From: Bacteroidaceae bacterium HV4-6-C5C
GTDB lineage: Bacteria > Bacteroidota > Bacteroidia > Bacteroidales > Bacteroidaceae
Length of the DNA: 64,000 bases
Direction: 5' to 3'
Assembly: GCA_007896885.1 (NCBI GenBank)
Contig: VOIU01000007.1
Span: forward strand, 122,686-186,685
This document shows positions 1 through 9,010 of the stretch, piece after piece (position 1 is the stretch's first letter; every line of letters begins with the position of its first letter). Made by a program: the position numbers and the translations under genes. The notes beneath the pieces were generated by a model, which saw only the letters and a program-made list of their open reading frames with translations, was not told where the DNA came from and ran no database searches.

Positions 1-20
1 AAAAATGCCTTTAATTCGAT

Positions 21-1220
21 TTATTTGGCACTAAGAATATTCATCGTATCCGAAGCAATCATAAGCTCCTCGTCTGTTGGAATCACAACCACCTTCACTC
101 TTGAATCGTCGGTAGAAACAACAGCTTCCACACCACGTATCTTATTCTTAGCAGGATCTACCTTTACACCTAGGAATTCCAAGCCGGCACATACATCGCT
201 GCGGCTATTCATTTGGTTTTCGCCTACACCTCCTGTAAAGACAATGATATCGACTCCACCAAGAGCGGCAGCATAAGCACCAACGTACTTCTTCACGCGA
301 TAGAAATACATCTTCTCAGCCAATATTGCCATAGGATTACCGGCAGCAACAGCAGCTTCCAACTCACGCATATCGCTAGATACTCCGGAAACACCTAACA
401 CACCGCTTTTCTTATTGAGCAAGTCGGAGATTTCACTCGTATTCAATTTTTCCTTCTCCATGATGAAGGTAACAGCACCTGCATCAATATCACCGCAACG
501 CGTTCCCATAATCAGACCTTCCAAAGGGGTAAGTCCCATACTGGTATCAATACACTTCCCATCCTTTATTGCGGAAACCGATGCTCCGTTACCAATGTGG
601 CAAGTTATAATCTTCTTTCCCTCTGGAGATACGCCCAAGTATTCACAAACACGCTGTGATACATAACGATGGGAAGTTCCGTGGAAACCATAACGACGTA
701 TACCATACTTCTGATATAACTCGTAAGGCAGGGCATATAAATATGCATAGTTCGGCATTGTCTGATGGAAAGCCGTATCAAAAACACCAATCTGCGGGAT
801 ATTTGGTAAGATAGCTGAAACGGCATTCACACCTTTCAGGTTAGCCGGGTTGTGTAAAGGGGCCAAGTCGTTACATGCAGTGAATGCATCAAGCACCTCT
901 TTGGTCAGTAGCACCGATTCACTGAACTTCTCACCACCATGTACCATACGGTGTCCTACCGCATCAATCTCATCGAGTGACTTAATCGCTCCATATTCAG
1001 GACTGACAAGTGTATTCAAGATGAATTCCACTCCTACAGTATGTTCAGGGACATCTTTCTCCAGTACTTTTTTCTCGCCACTGGGTAAGGTAAACTTCAA
1101 GAAAGAATCATGAAGACCGATCTTCTCGATACCTCCCTGCGCGATAACCTCTTTATGACCCATGTCAAAGAGTTTATACTTGATAGATGAGCTACCGCAA
1201 TTTAACACTAAAATTTTCAT
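21..1220 (-). CDS. ackA: Acetate kinase
   Basis: Converts acetyl phosphate and ADP to acetate and ATP, the energy-yielding end of mixed-acid fermentation in the cytoplasm. The 399-residue length is standard. The N-terminal NCGSSSIKYKLF phosphate-binding motif (Asn7), Arg91 in GHRMVHGG, the catalytic Asp148 in GVFDTAFH, GFHGTSHR (His180) and the late FTGGVGEN motif are all present. It lies 19 nt downstream of pta on the same strand, so the two are almost certainly cotranscribed from the promoter before pta. Identification is secure. Confidence 0.98.
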   Translation of the reverse strand: MKILVLNCGSSSIKYKLFDMGHKEVIAQGGIEKIGLHDSFLKFTLPSGEKKVLEKDVPEHTVGVEFILNTLVSPEYGAIKSLDEIDAVGHRMVHGGEKFSESVLLTKEVLDAFTACNDLAPLHNPANLKGVNAVSAILPNIPQIGVFDTAFHQTMPNYAYLYALPYELYQKYGIRRYGFHGTSHRYVSQRVCEYLGVSPEGKKIITCHIGNGASVSAIKDGKCIDTSMGLTPLEGLIMGTRCGDIDAGAVTFIMEKEKLNTSEISDLLNKKSGVLGVSGVSSDMRELEAAVAAGNPMAILAEKMYFYRVKKYVGAYAAALGGVDIIVFTGGVGENQMNSRSDVCAGLEFLGVKVDPAKNKIRGVEAVVSTDDSRVKVVVIPTDEELMIASDTMNILSAK

Positions 1221-1239
1221 ATCTTAATTGGATTTCTGA

Positions 1240-2259
1240 TTATTCAGCATGTTTTGCTGCAATAGCCTGATTGGCCGTAATGGCGATCATGCGATAAACA
1301 TCTTCAACGGAGCATCCGCGTGACAAGTCATTCACCGGACGTGCAATACCTTGCAAAATCGGACCGACTGCATCAGCATGGCCCAAGCGTTGAACAAGCT
1401 TATAAGAAATGTTCCCAACCTCAAGGCTAGGTACGACAAGTACATTAGCTTCACCTGCAACATTAGATCCCGGAGCTTTGCTTGCTCCAACGGATGGAAC
1501 CAAGGCTGCATCAGCCTGTAATTCACCGTCTATATCCAATGTCGGTTCCATATCTTTCGCGATCTTCAAAGCTTCGACTACCTTATCCACTACTTCATGT
1601 TTTGCAGAACCTTTAGTAGAGAAACTCAATAATGCCACTTTTGGTTCATCAATACCGGCTACAGCTTTAGCAGTGCGAGCTGTAGAAATAGCAATTTCTG
1701 CCAACTGAGCTGCTGTAGGAACAGGAGTCACCGCAACATCACCCATCACCAAAATACCATTCTTTCCATATTCCGGAGCGTGAGTCAACAATAACATCGC
1801 GCCGGAAACACAAGTAATACCTGGAGCAGTCTTAATTATTTGCAAGGCAGGACGTAATACATCACCTGTAGTGTTACGGGCACCAGCCAACTGACCATCG
1901 GCATCACCACTTTTTATAATAAGACATCCCAAATACAATGGATCCAACACTAATTTACGCGCTTCTTCAATGGTCATACCCTTCTTTTGGCGCAACTGGA
2001 ACAACATTTGCGCATATTCCTCCTTCTTCGGGTGGTTTTCCGGATCTATGATTGTGGCTTTATCAATATTGCCCAATCCCCAATCTCTTGCACATGCATG
2101 AATTTCCTCGGGGTTACCCAAAAGAATAAGGTCTGCAACTCCGTCAGTCAAGATCTGATTGGCGGCCTTTAATGTACGCTCTTCCGTTCCTTCGGGAAGA
2201 ACAATGCGCTGGCGATTCGCTCTCGCACGCTCAACAATTTCGTTTATTAAACTAAGCAT
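1240..2259 (-). CDS. pta: Phosphate acetyltransferase
   Basis: Transfers the acetyl group of acetyl-CoA to phosphate, giving acetyl phosphate for AckA. At 339 residues this is the short form: it has the PTA_PTB catalytic domain only and lacks the regulatory N-terminal domains of E. coli Pta. Recognisable stretches are LPEGTEERTLKAA near the N-terminus, SGDADGQLAGARNTTGDVLRPALQ in the middle, and VLVVPSLEVGNISYKLVQRLG near the C-terminus. It is the first gene of the pta-ackA pair, and the region just upstream holds a -7 element and a dyad. Confidence 0.97.
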   Translation of the reverse strand: MLSLINEIVERARANRQRIVLPEGTEERTLKAANQILTDGVADLILLGNPEEIHACARDWGLGNIDKATIIDPENHPKKEEYAQMLFQLRQKKGMTIEEARKLVLDPLYLGCLIIKSGDADGQLAGARNTTGDVLRPALQIIKTAPGITCVSGAMLLLTHAPEYGKNGILVMGDVAVTPVPTAAQLAEIAISTARTAKAVAGIDEPKVALLSFSTKGSAKHEVVDKVVEALKIAKDMEPTLDIDGELQADAALVPSVGASKAPGSNVAGEANVLVVPSLEVGNISYKLVQRLGHADAVGPILQGIARPVNDLSRGCSVEDVYRMIAITANQAIAAKHAE

Positions 2260-2306
2260 AGATATATTGTATATACAAAATCAGAAAGATTGTTTGATTT
2301 ACGATG

Positions 2307-2342
2307 CAAAAATACACAACTTTGCAATATCTACATTGCAAA
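2307..2342 (-). promoter_or_regulatory. Putative pta-ackA promoter with upstream dyad
   Basis: On the minus strand TATTTTTG (2314-2307) fits the Bacteroides -7 consensus TAnnTTTG. Immediately upstream lies a perfect inverted repeat, TTTGCAAT (2321-2328) and ATTGCAAA (2335-2342) with a 6-nt spacer. This covers where the -33 region and RNA polymerase would sit. The promoter match is seen directly; operator function is inferred. Confidence 0.5.
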
Positions 2343-2556
2343 TCAGGCGGTTTTTATTCCTCGAAGATGAATTATTATATTATTTAACACTAAAAATGAT
2401 CTCACTCAGGAATTCCATTCATTTTGCTTAAAAATAAAGTGCGGTAATAACGCCATTTATGACTCCAAGATACGAGATAAATTGATTTACAGCATTTTTT
2501 CAATCAATAATCTGATTAAAAAAGCAAAAATGGGAATCACAGAGTAATAAAATGTC

Positions 2557-2564
2557 TAACTTTG
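2557..2564 (+). promoter_or_regulatory. Putative -7 element of lrgA-lrgB-like pair
   Basis: TAACTTTG matches TAnnTTTG and lies 31 nt before the ATG at 2596. I see no good TTTG at the expected -33 distance, so only the -7 element supports the call. Confidence 0.45.
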
Positions 2565-2595
2565 CAACGGTTTTCAATTATAAAAGGTATTGTAT

Positions 2596-2934
2596 ATGGT
2601 TCGTCAATGCGCCATCCTTTTCGGATGCTTGGCTTTGGGTGAATTGATTGTGTTCCTCACGGGTATCAAGCTTCCTTCGAGCATCATCGGGATGCTATTA
2701 CTCACCCTGTTCTTAAAATTAGGTTGGATAAAATTGCACTGGGTTCAGGGCATGTCCGACTTTCTAGTTGCTAACCTAGGCTTCTTCTTTGTTCCCCCCG
2801 GAGTTGCTATCATGCTCTATTTTGATATTATCCGCGCCGAATTTTGGCCGATAGTTGTTGCGACTTTAATCAGCACCCTCTTAGTATTAGTTGTCACAGG
2901 GTGGATTCATCAATTAACACGAAAAATAAAATGA
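2596..2934 (+). CDS. LrgA/CidA family membrane protein
   Basis: Small hydrophobic protein of 112 residues with about four membrane segments and the family pattern in which a KLPSSIIGMLLL stretch follows the first helices. LrgA/CidA proteins are inner-membrane, holin-like proteins linked elsewhere to murein hydrolase control or to export of small carboxylates such as pyruvate. The ATG at 2596 has an AAAAGG stretch just upstream; the upstream TTG at 2590 would add two residues and is less likely. Its last four bases overlap the next start (ATGA), so the two are translationally coupled. Confidence 0.88.
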   Translation: MVRQCAILFGCLALGELIVFLTGIKLPSSIIGMLLLTLFLKLGWIKLHWVQGMSDFLVANLGFFFVPPGVAIMLYFDIIRAEFWPIVVATLISTLLVLVVTGWIHQLTRKIK

Positions 2935-3626
2935 GTTACCTCGAGAATAAGTTCTTCTTGCTAGCTATTACATTCGGGCTTTATTTCTTAGCCAAGCTAC
3001 TGCAAAAGAAGACAGGAGTCCTCCTACTAAACCCCATACTCTTAACAATCGCCGTTCTGATTATCTTTCTAAAAATGACCGGAGTGAGTTATGAGACCTA
3101 TAACGAAGGTGGTCATTTGATCGAGTTTTGGCTTAAACCTGCTGTCGTAGCTTTGGGAGTTCCTCTATATCTACAGTTGGAAACCATAAAAAAGCAATTA
3201 ATCCCCATCCTACTCTCTCAACTTGCAGGCTGCATTGTAGGAGTAATATCAGTAGTTCTCATAGCCAAGTTAATGGGTGCGTCACAAGAAGTGATTTATT
3301 CTCTGGCGCCTAAATCGGTAACAACCCCTATCGCCATGGAGGTTACCAAATCACTCGGAGGAATACCCTCATTGACTGCAGCCGTAGTAGTATGCGTCGG
3401 ATTATTGGGAGGAATATTAGGCTTCAAAACACTAAAAATGACACATATCGGCAGTCCCATAGCACAAGGACTATCTATGGGAACAGCTGCACATGCAGTA
3501 GGTACTTCCGCAGCTATGGATATTAGCAGCAAATATGGTGCCTATGCCAGCTTGGGACTAACCTTAAATGGAATATTTACTGCGCTTTTCACTCCAACTA
3601 TTTTAAGATTATTAGGGCTACTCTAA
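2931..3626 (+). CDS. LrgB family protein
   Basis: Multi-pass inner-membrane protein of 231 residues, the standard LrgB length. The family hallmark LAPKSVTTPIAMEVTKSLGG is visible, as is the late GTAAHAVGTSAAMD motif. LrgB works with LrgA and in some bacteria and chloroplasts the pair moves pyruvate or glycolate. Its position beside the acetate pathway genes makes a role in overflow carboxylate handling plausible, but that is inference. The ATG at 2931 overlaps the lrgA stop codon, which fixes the start; a longer upstream reading would run inside the previous gene. Confidence 0.92.
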   Translation: MSYLENKFFLLAITFGLYFLAKLLQKKTGVLLLNPILLTIAVLIIFLKMTGVSYETYNEGGHLIEFWLKPAVVALGVPLYLQLETIKKQLIPILLSQLAGCIVGVISVVLIAKLMGASQEVIYSLAPKSVTTPIAMEVTKSLGGIPSLTAAVVVCVGLLGGILGFKTLKMTHIGSPIAQGLSMGTAAHAVGTSAAMDISSKYGAYASLGLTLNGIFTALFTPTILRLLGLL

Positions 3627-3676
3627 CAAAAATGTGATTATTTTGTTATTCTAACTCAATACTAACAAATTTATTT

Positions 3677-4591
3677 ATGATATCATTTAAAGACATCGAA
3701 CTTAAAGATAAAGAAATAATCACTAAGTATACCATGAATAGTCCGAGACGTAACTGCGACTTATCTTTTTCCAATCTATGCAGCTGGCGTTTCTTATATA
3801 ATACACAATTTGCCATATTCGAAGATTACCTCATCCTGAAATTTTGGGCTGAAGGTAAATTAGTTTATATGATGCCAATTGGAAGTGGGGATTTAAAGAA
3901 AGTTCTCGATGTCATGATAGAAGATTCCAAACAAGAAAAGGCTCAATTTTGTATGCTTGGCATTTGTTCGGGAATGTGTGATGAGTTGAAAAATATAATG
4001 CCGGATAAATTCTGTTTTGAGGCAGATCGCGATTATGCCGATTATATCTATCTGCGCAGCGACCTGGCTACCTTAAGTGGAAAGAAATTCCAATCGAAGC
4101 GTAACCACGTAAATAAGTTTCGTAGAACATACAATTATGAATACCTCCCACTTACCTCCGACCGTATTCCGGAATGTCTGGAATTAGAAGCTGAATGGTG
4201 TAAGCAAAATGACTGTGATCAGACTGATGGAACAGGCAATGAACGGCGGGCATTAATTTACGCGCTTCATAATTTTGATGCATTAGGTCTGACCGGAGGT
4301 ATTCTACATGTCGACGGTAAAATCGTAGCATTTACTTTTGGGATGCCGATTAACCAAGACACTTTCGGTGTACATGTGGAAAAGGCTGATACTCGTATAG
4401 ATGGTGCTTACGCCATGATCAATTATGAATTCGCCAACCATATACCGGAAAAATACATTTATCTCAACCGCGAAGAAGACTTAGGGCTTGAGGGACTACG
4501 CAAAGCTAAACTCTCCTATCAACCAACCCTTCTTCTGGATAAATATATAGCTTGCTTGCAAGATGGACAGATAGAACATATAAAATGGTAA
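3677..4591 (+). CDS. DUF2156 / LPG-synthase C-terminal-like protein
   Basis: A 304-residue soluble protein with a double GNAT-like fold of the DUF2156 family (the catalytic domain of lysylphosphatidylglycerol synthase, without the membrane part). Typical signatures are SFSNLCSWRFLYNTQFAIFEDYLILKF near the N-terminus, SGKKFQSKRNHVNKF in the middle (residues about 136-150), and YIYLNREEDLGLEGLRKAKLSYQP near the end. Members may transfer aminoacyl or acyl groups, but the substrate of the free-standing Bacteroidales form is unknown to me. A GNAT-like gene follows 88 nt downstream on the same strand. Confidence 0.8.
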   Translation: MISFKDIELKDKEIITKYTMNSPRRNCDLSFSNLCSWRFLYNTQFAIFEDYLILKFWAEGKLVYMMPIGSGDLKKVLDVMIEDSKQEKAQFCMLGICSGMCDELKNIMPDKFCFEADRDYADYIYLRSDLATLSGKKFQSKRNHVNKFRRTYNYEYLPLTSDRIPECLELEAEWCKQNDCDQTDGTGNERRALIYALHNFDALGLTGGILHVDGKIVAFTFGMPINQDTFGVHVEKADTRIDGAYAMINYEFANHIPEKYIYLNREEDLGLEGLRKAKLSYQPTLLLDKYIACLQDGQIEHIKW

Positions 4592-4679
4592 GCCAAAACC
4601 GCAAGCAGAATCTTATTGGAATTGAGAGAGTAAAAAGATATAGACGTGGAGTCTAAAAAACTCCCAAAATGCGAAAGAC

Positions 4680-5774
4680 ATGCGGGAAAGGGTAAAGGAA
4701 CTATGGAAACGCTGTTTTAATGACAGCAAAGAATTTATTGAGTTATATTTCCGCCTTCGTTATAACAATGAGGTCAATCTTGCTATTGAAAGTGGTGAAG
4801 AAGTCATAGCTGCATTGCAGATGATACCTTATCCTATGACTTACGCCGGCAGTATTGTCTCCTCTTCATACATATCCGGCGCTTGTACGCATCCCGATTT
4901 TCGCAATCGAGGAGTCATGCATGAACTTCTGAGGCAGGCATTCGGGAAAATGTTTCGTAACAATGTTCTATTTTCAACGCTTATTCCAGCCGAAGAATGG
5001 CTTTTTGACTATTACGCCAAAAGGGGATACTCCGCAACATTCCATTACGAGATTAAAACAATTAAGCGGAAAGAGGAATATCACACAACAAAAGAAAACA
5101 CTCTAGTTGATCTGTTTGGAATTAACATCCCCGATTGGGAGAAAGAGTATCAAATAGAATGTATCACAGATTACAATGAAAATGTTTACCAATATTTAAA
5201 CAATAAATTGCAAGAGCGACCTTGTTGCATTCAGCATACTCAAAGCGATTTTAACGTTATCATAGAAGACTTAAAATTAAGTAAAGGTAGTATTTACACA
5301 CTACAACATTTTCAACACATGACAAACAATCCTAAAGAGATCATCGCTTTGGCCATTGCTTATCCAGATGAAAATAATCCATCCAGTTTCTTTTTGGGTG
5401 AGCTTGTCTCAGATACCAAAGAGGCAGAATTAATTTTACTTTCCAACATTGTACATGAAAACAACTTAGAAACGGTTAAAATCGCCATTCCTTCTATAAA
5501 AGAGAAGCCAATTCTAACATTGGGAATGGCACGGATTATTCAAGTAAAGCCGGTTTTACAGTTATATGCAGCCTCACATCCTGAAATTGAATTAAATATT
5601 GCTCTCACTGATGAAGAAATCTCCGCCAACAATGGCTATTACTATCTGAACAACGGAAGATGCATGTTCAGCGAACGACGTTTGCCGGAAACGCATCAAC
5701 AACTTTCCATTGGTGAGCTTGCCGAAATAGTACTAAAAAAAGAGCGCCCATACATGAGTCTTATGCTGAATTAA
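4680..5774 (+). CDS. GNAT family N-acetyltransferase (Eis-like layout)
   Basis: A 364-residue protein whose first 150 residues form a GNAT domain. The acetyl-CoA-binding region reads SGACTHPDFRNRGVMHELLRQAF (about residues 64-86). The long extra C-terminal part resembles the Eis type, in which a second GNAT-like domain and a further domain follow. The ATG at 4680 is chosen because the ATG at 4669 runs into a stop after eight codons. It probably shares a transcript with the DUF2156 gene. The acceptor substrate cannot be told from sequence. Confidence 0.78.
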   Translation: MRERVKELWKRCFNDSKEFIELYFRLRYNNEVNLAIESGEEVIAALQMIPYPMTYAGSIVSSSYISGACTHPDFRNRGVMHELLRQAFGKMFRNNVLFSTLIPAEEWLFDYYAKRGYSATFHYEIKTIKRKEEYHTTKENTLVDLFGINIPDWEKEYQIECITDYNENVYQYLNNKLQERPCCIQHTQSDFNVIIEDLKLSKGSIYTLQHFQHMTNNPKEIIALAIAYPDENNPSSFFLGELVSDTKEAELILLSNIVHENNLETVKIAIPSIKEKPILTLGMARIIQVKPVLQLYAASHPEIELNIALTDEEISANNGYYYLNNGRCMFSERRLPETHQQLSIGELAEIVLKKERPYMSLMLN

Positions 5775-5807
5775 ATAAGAATAGCGGCTTAAAAACAAAG
5801 AAAAGAC

Positions 5808-5895
5808 AAAACGCTTCTGCCGCATCAAGAAAAGTGTTGTCCAAAGCATTTTATATGGCTTTTTAGAAGCACTTCCTCTACAGCAAAAGCGTTTT
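5808..5895. terminator. Inverted repeat between converging genes
   Basis: A 13-base arm at 5808-5820 pairs at 12 of 13 positions with 5883-5895 (ends AAAACGC / GCGTTTT). Inside are two shorter complementary pairs (AAGTG with CACTT, AAAGC with GCTTT). It sits in the only gap between genes that converge from both sides, so a bidirectional terminator is the simplest reading, although the loop is long for a classical one. Confidence 0.45.
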
Positions 5896-5940
5896 ATTAA
5901 ACTATTTTTTCGAGACAGTTATTATAAGAGAACCGACTGG

Positions 5941-7260
5941 CTAAAGTCCGCTAAAGTCAACCCCTTCAAAAGTCAGAGAAGGAATTTGCCAAGAAGATGA
6001 CGGACGAGGGTCATTTCCTACTGCAACTAATGATTTCCATAACGTAACCATATTGCCGGTAATATTCATTTCGTTTATAGGTTGGGTCAGTTTCCCATTT
6101 TCAATAAGGAAACCTTCAATACCATACGAGAAGTCTCCCGTACTGCTATTACAGTTTCCGCCATTGAAACCCGTTATAAAAATACCTTTTTGCACATCGG
6201 CTACCAAACCTGCAGCATCTTTATCTCCCGGTTTAAGAATTAACAATGAGGGAGAGCTTATGGTCGGTGCAACCCCCATTTTCTTTGAGTAATAAGTGTC
6301 GATAAAATAAGTTTTCAGCACACCACGATCGAATACAGCGCGCCGCTCTGTTGCAACCCCTTCATTATCAAAATAACGTGCTCCATTAGCTCCGACAAGA
6401 TGTGGCTCATCGGTGAGAATCATTTTTTCAGAAGCCACCTGAGTATCAAGTTTATTCAATAAGAAAGAGTTCTTCTGTTGTAAAGATGACCCATACAAAG
6501 CACTTAGCATTGGGCCCAATAGGCGTCCTGAATTCATAGGGTCAACCACCATGGTATACTTTCCGGATTGTACTTTCTTTTGTCCCAGCTTTCTCAACAC
6601 ACGTTCAAATGCCTTTGTTCCTATTCCTTCCTTAGGTAATTGCCCATAAAACAGACGGGACTCATACCAGCCTGAAGAAGGCCGGGCATCTCCCTCTCCT
6701 TTCACCGATACACTTGCAGAGGTCGAGAACCATGATGTTTTTGATTCTCCTGAAAATCCATTACTAGTTAAACAGTAAGATGAACTTTCACCATCACTAT
6801 ACGAAGAGTCGACTGAAATAATTCGACTATCTTTCCCGAGTACCTCTTCGGCAGCCTCACGCGCCAATTCCACTTTTCTATCAGGATTGATGGCATAAAA
6901 CTCCGAATCAAACAACTTCAAGTCTGGTTTACCTCCTTTATAATAACGAGAAGGGTCAGGCAAAACTCTCGATTCATCCGGAGCTAGATAGCGTGTAGAC
7001 TCAATAGCCGTTTTAATGAATCCTTCCAGTTCCTTTTTCTCCAACCGATTGGTTGAATAAGTCCCATAACGCCCGTCTACATACAAGCTCATATTCAAAC
7101 CATTTTCCGAAGCTTGCTGAAGACGATCCATCTTAGCATCACGCAATTCAAATGAAGCATTAGAATTGGCATAAAGTACCACCTTAGCCGACTGACATCC
7201 ATTCTTCAACGCAAGGTCCATAACCCATTGCGCCAATATCTTATTTTTTTCAGTTATCAT
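5941..7260 (-). CDS. pmbA: TldD/PmbA family protease subunit (PmbA/TldE-like)
   Basis: 439-residue member of the modulator-of-gyrase family. TldD and TldE (PmbA) form a heterodimeric metalloprotease that degrades unfolded peptides and matures ribosomally made peptides such as microcin B17. This copy lacks the HExxxH zinc motif, as expected of the PmbA/TldE partner. It has family features such as GGNCNSSTGDFSYGIEGFLIENGKLTQPINEMNITGN near the C-terminus. No signal peptide is visible. It starts 32 nt after tldD on the same strand. Confidence 0.9.
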   Translation of the reverse strand: MITEKNKILAQWVMDLALKNGCQSAKVVLYANSNASFELRDAKMDRLQQASENGLNMSLYVDGRYGTYSTNRLEKKELEGFIKTAIESTRYLAPDESRVLPDPSRYYKGGKPDLKLFDSEFYAINPDRKVELAREAAEEVLGKDSRIISVDSSYSDGESSSYCLTSNGFSGESKTSWFSTSASVSVKGEGDARPSSGWYESRLFYGQLPKEGIGTKAFERVLRKLGQKKVQSGKYTMVVDPMNSGRLLGPMLSALYGSSLQQKNSFLLNKLDTQVASEKMILTDEPHLVGANGARYFDNEGVATERRAVFDRGVLKTYFIDTYYSKKMGVAPTISSPSLLILKPGDKDAAGLVADVQKGIFITGFNGGNCNSSTGDFSYGIEGFLIENGKLTQPINEMNITGNMVTLWKSLVAVGNDPRPSSSWQIPSLTFEGVDFSGL

Positions 7261-7292
7261 TGTTTCTAAAGATATTCGTTAAACAGTTAAAC

Positions 7293-8831
7293 TCAACTCT
7301 CGCCGCCCACAGTCAGTTTGCTAACTAAAGCAGAAGGCATTCCGCAAGTCACGGGACAAGATTGTCCGTCTTTACCACAAGTCCAAGTGCCATTATCGAT
7401 CTTATCATTATCAGCAACCATAGTGATGGCAGCTAATGCCTTCGGACCGTTACCAATGATATTTATATCTTTAATCGGTTGGGTCAACTTCCCGTCTTCA
7501 ATTAAATAACCGGATTTCACAAAGAAAGTAAAGTCGCCGGCACCAATCTGCACCTGTCCATTAGTAAAGTTATCCACATAAATGCCCTTCTTTACCGTAG
7601 AAATAATATCTTCCTCTTTTACATTTCCGGCTTCCATATAAGTGGCACGCATGCGAGGAATAGGCACATTGCGGAAAGTATCACGCCGACCGTTCCCCGT
7701 AGGAGCTACTCCGTAATGCTTGGAACTGATACGATCGTGTAAGTAACTGGTGAGAACACCGTTCTTTACAATATAAGTTTTCTGTCCCTCAACACCCTCA
7801 TCATCAAAGTTCACCGATCCTCTATTAAAAGGAATAGTACCGTCATCCACTACATTGATGTGTTCATCACAGACCTTCTTATTTAGCAGATCGGAGAAGA
7901 TTGATACTTTTTTCCGGTTAAAGTCAGCCTCAAAAGCATGTCCTATAGCTTCGTGCAACAAAATACCCGATCCGCCGGCTCCCATCACCACAGGCATTTC
8001 ACCACCTTTTGGCTTCACAGCTTTGAATAAAAGTGCCGTCTTTTCAACAACTTCATGTGCTAATATATCTACAATATCATCTGTCATGAATTCAAAACCT
8101 TTTCGATAAGAACGTGAAGCAAAATTGTTTTCCATTTTCCCACTCTCTTCCATTATACACACCGTTGAATAAGAAACCATCGGGCGGTAATCATAGTAGC
8201 TAACTCCCTCGGAATTACAGAAAAGGACATGAGTTGTGGCATCATTCAATCTCGCCTGCACTTTACGAACACGTGCATCCAACGCAAATATTTTATCATT
8301 CAATTTCTGCAAATAAGGAATTTTGGCTTTCAAGCTGACCTCTTCCCAAGGAGTAACCACCGAGTAACGGTTATTTTTAAGTACATTCTCCTTAAATCCT
8401 ACCGGTTTGACTGATTTACCGGAAGAAGCAATACGAGCAGCAGTCTGTGCGGCTCTCAACATCTCTTCCATTGAGACACCTTCGACATAAGCATAACCAG
8501 TCTGGTCACCGGATAAAACTCTTACGCCCATGCCAAAATCTATATTCGCATCACAATTATTTACTTTTCCGTCCATGAGGCTCACCCCATGACTAAAAGT
8601 ATGCTCAAAGTAAAGATCAGCATAATCTCCACCTTTCTCAAGTGCAGCTGCCAATATTTTTTTCAATTCGGATTCAGTTACTCCAAAATGTTTCATTGCA
8701 GCAGCTACAGCTGACTTGTTATTAGTGCCGCCTAAAGCCCCTTGTACCGATTCCGGCAAAGCAAAAGACGGAGCAGCAAGAGATCCTAACACAGCCAAAC
8801 TTCCCGTTCTTAAAAAATGTCGTCTATCCAT
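7293..8831 (-). CDS. tldD: TldD metalloprotease with a twin-arginine-like N-terminus
   Basis: 512-residue catalytic subunit of the TldD/TldE protease. The zinc motif HEAIGH is at residues 293-298, and the C-terminal GKDGQSCPVTCG region supplies the usual cysteine. Unusually, the protein begins MDRRHFLRTGSLAVLGSLAAPSFA, a twin-arginine motif plus hydrophobic stretch and AxA-like cleavage site, while its partner PmbA has no such leader. The catalytic subunit may therefore be exported or membrane-tethered. The alternative is that this N-terminus is not cleaved. tldD is the first gene of the pair. Confidence 0.93.
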   Translation of the reverse strand: MDRRHFLRTGSLAVLGSLAAPSFALPESVQGALGGTNNKSAVAAAMKHFGVTESELKKILAAALEKGGDYADLYFEHTFSHGVSLMDGKVNNCDANIDFGMGVRVLSGDQTGYAYVEGVSMEEMLRAAQTAARIASSGKSVKPVGFKENVLKNNRYSVVTPWEEVSLKAKIPYLQKLNDKIFALDARVRKVQARLNDATTHVLFCNSEGVSYYDYRPMVSYSTVCIMEESGKMENNFASRSYRKGFEFMTDDIVDILAHEVVEKTALLFKAVKPKGGEMPVVMGAGGSGILLHEAIGHAFEADFNRKKVSIFSDLLNKKVCDEHINVVDDGTIPFNRGSVNFDDEGVEGQKTYIVKNGVLTSYLHDRISSKHYGVAPTGNGRRDTFRNVPIPRMRATYMEAGNVKEEDIISTVKKGIYVDNFTNGQVQIGAGDFTFFVKSGYLIEDGKLTQPIKDINIIGNGPKALAAITMVADNDKIDNGTWTCGKDGQSCPVTCGMPSALVSKLTVGGES

Positions 8832-9010
8832 ATTTACAACTATTATAGTTTATGATTACAAGCCAACCGTCCGGGGTATTATCCCAAAGGAGGCAAAAAT
8901 GAATATGTTATTGATTATTCAGCATTATATATTTGCGTAGCCCTCATGCGGACATCCACGAATAATCTTAAGATAAGACGCATTAAAATCGTTTTTTGTC
9001 ACAATCGGAA

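Larger units (their letters stand above)
2260..2595. other. Divergent intergenic region pta / lrgA-like
   Basis: These 336 bases contain no credible gene. They hold a leftward -7 element and a dyad for pta, and a rightward -7 element for the lrgA-like gene. The rest is AT-rich with nothing I recognise. Confidence 0.7.

Noticed and set aside
8928..8935. Rightward TATATTTG in the tldD/cdaA gap
   Set aside because: No rightward gene follows and the -33 spacing is wrong.
8899..8940. 13-codon reading frame behind a perfect AAAGGAGG
   Set aside because: Very short, no recognisable product, on the strand opposite to both flanking genes; Bacteroidales rarely depend on such a site. Chance is more likely.
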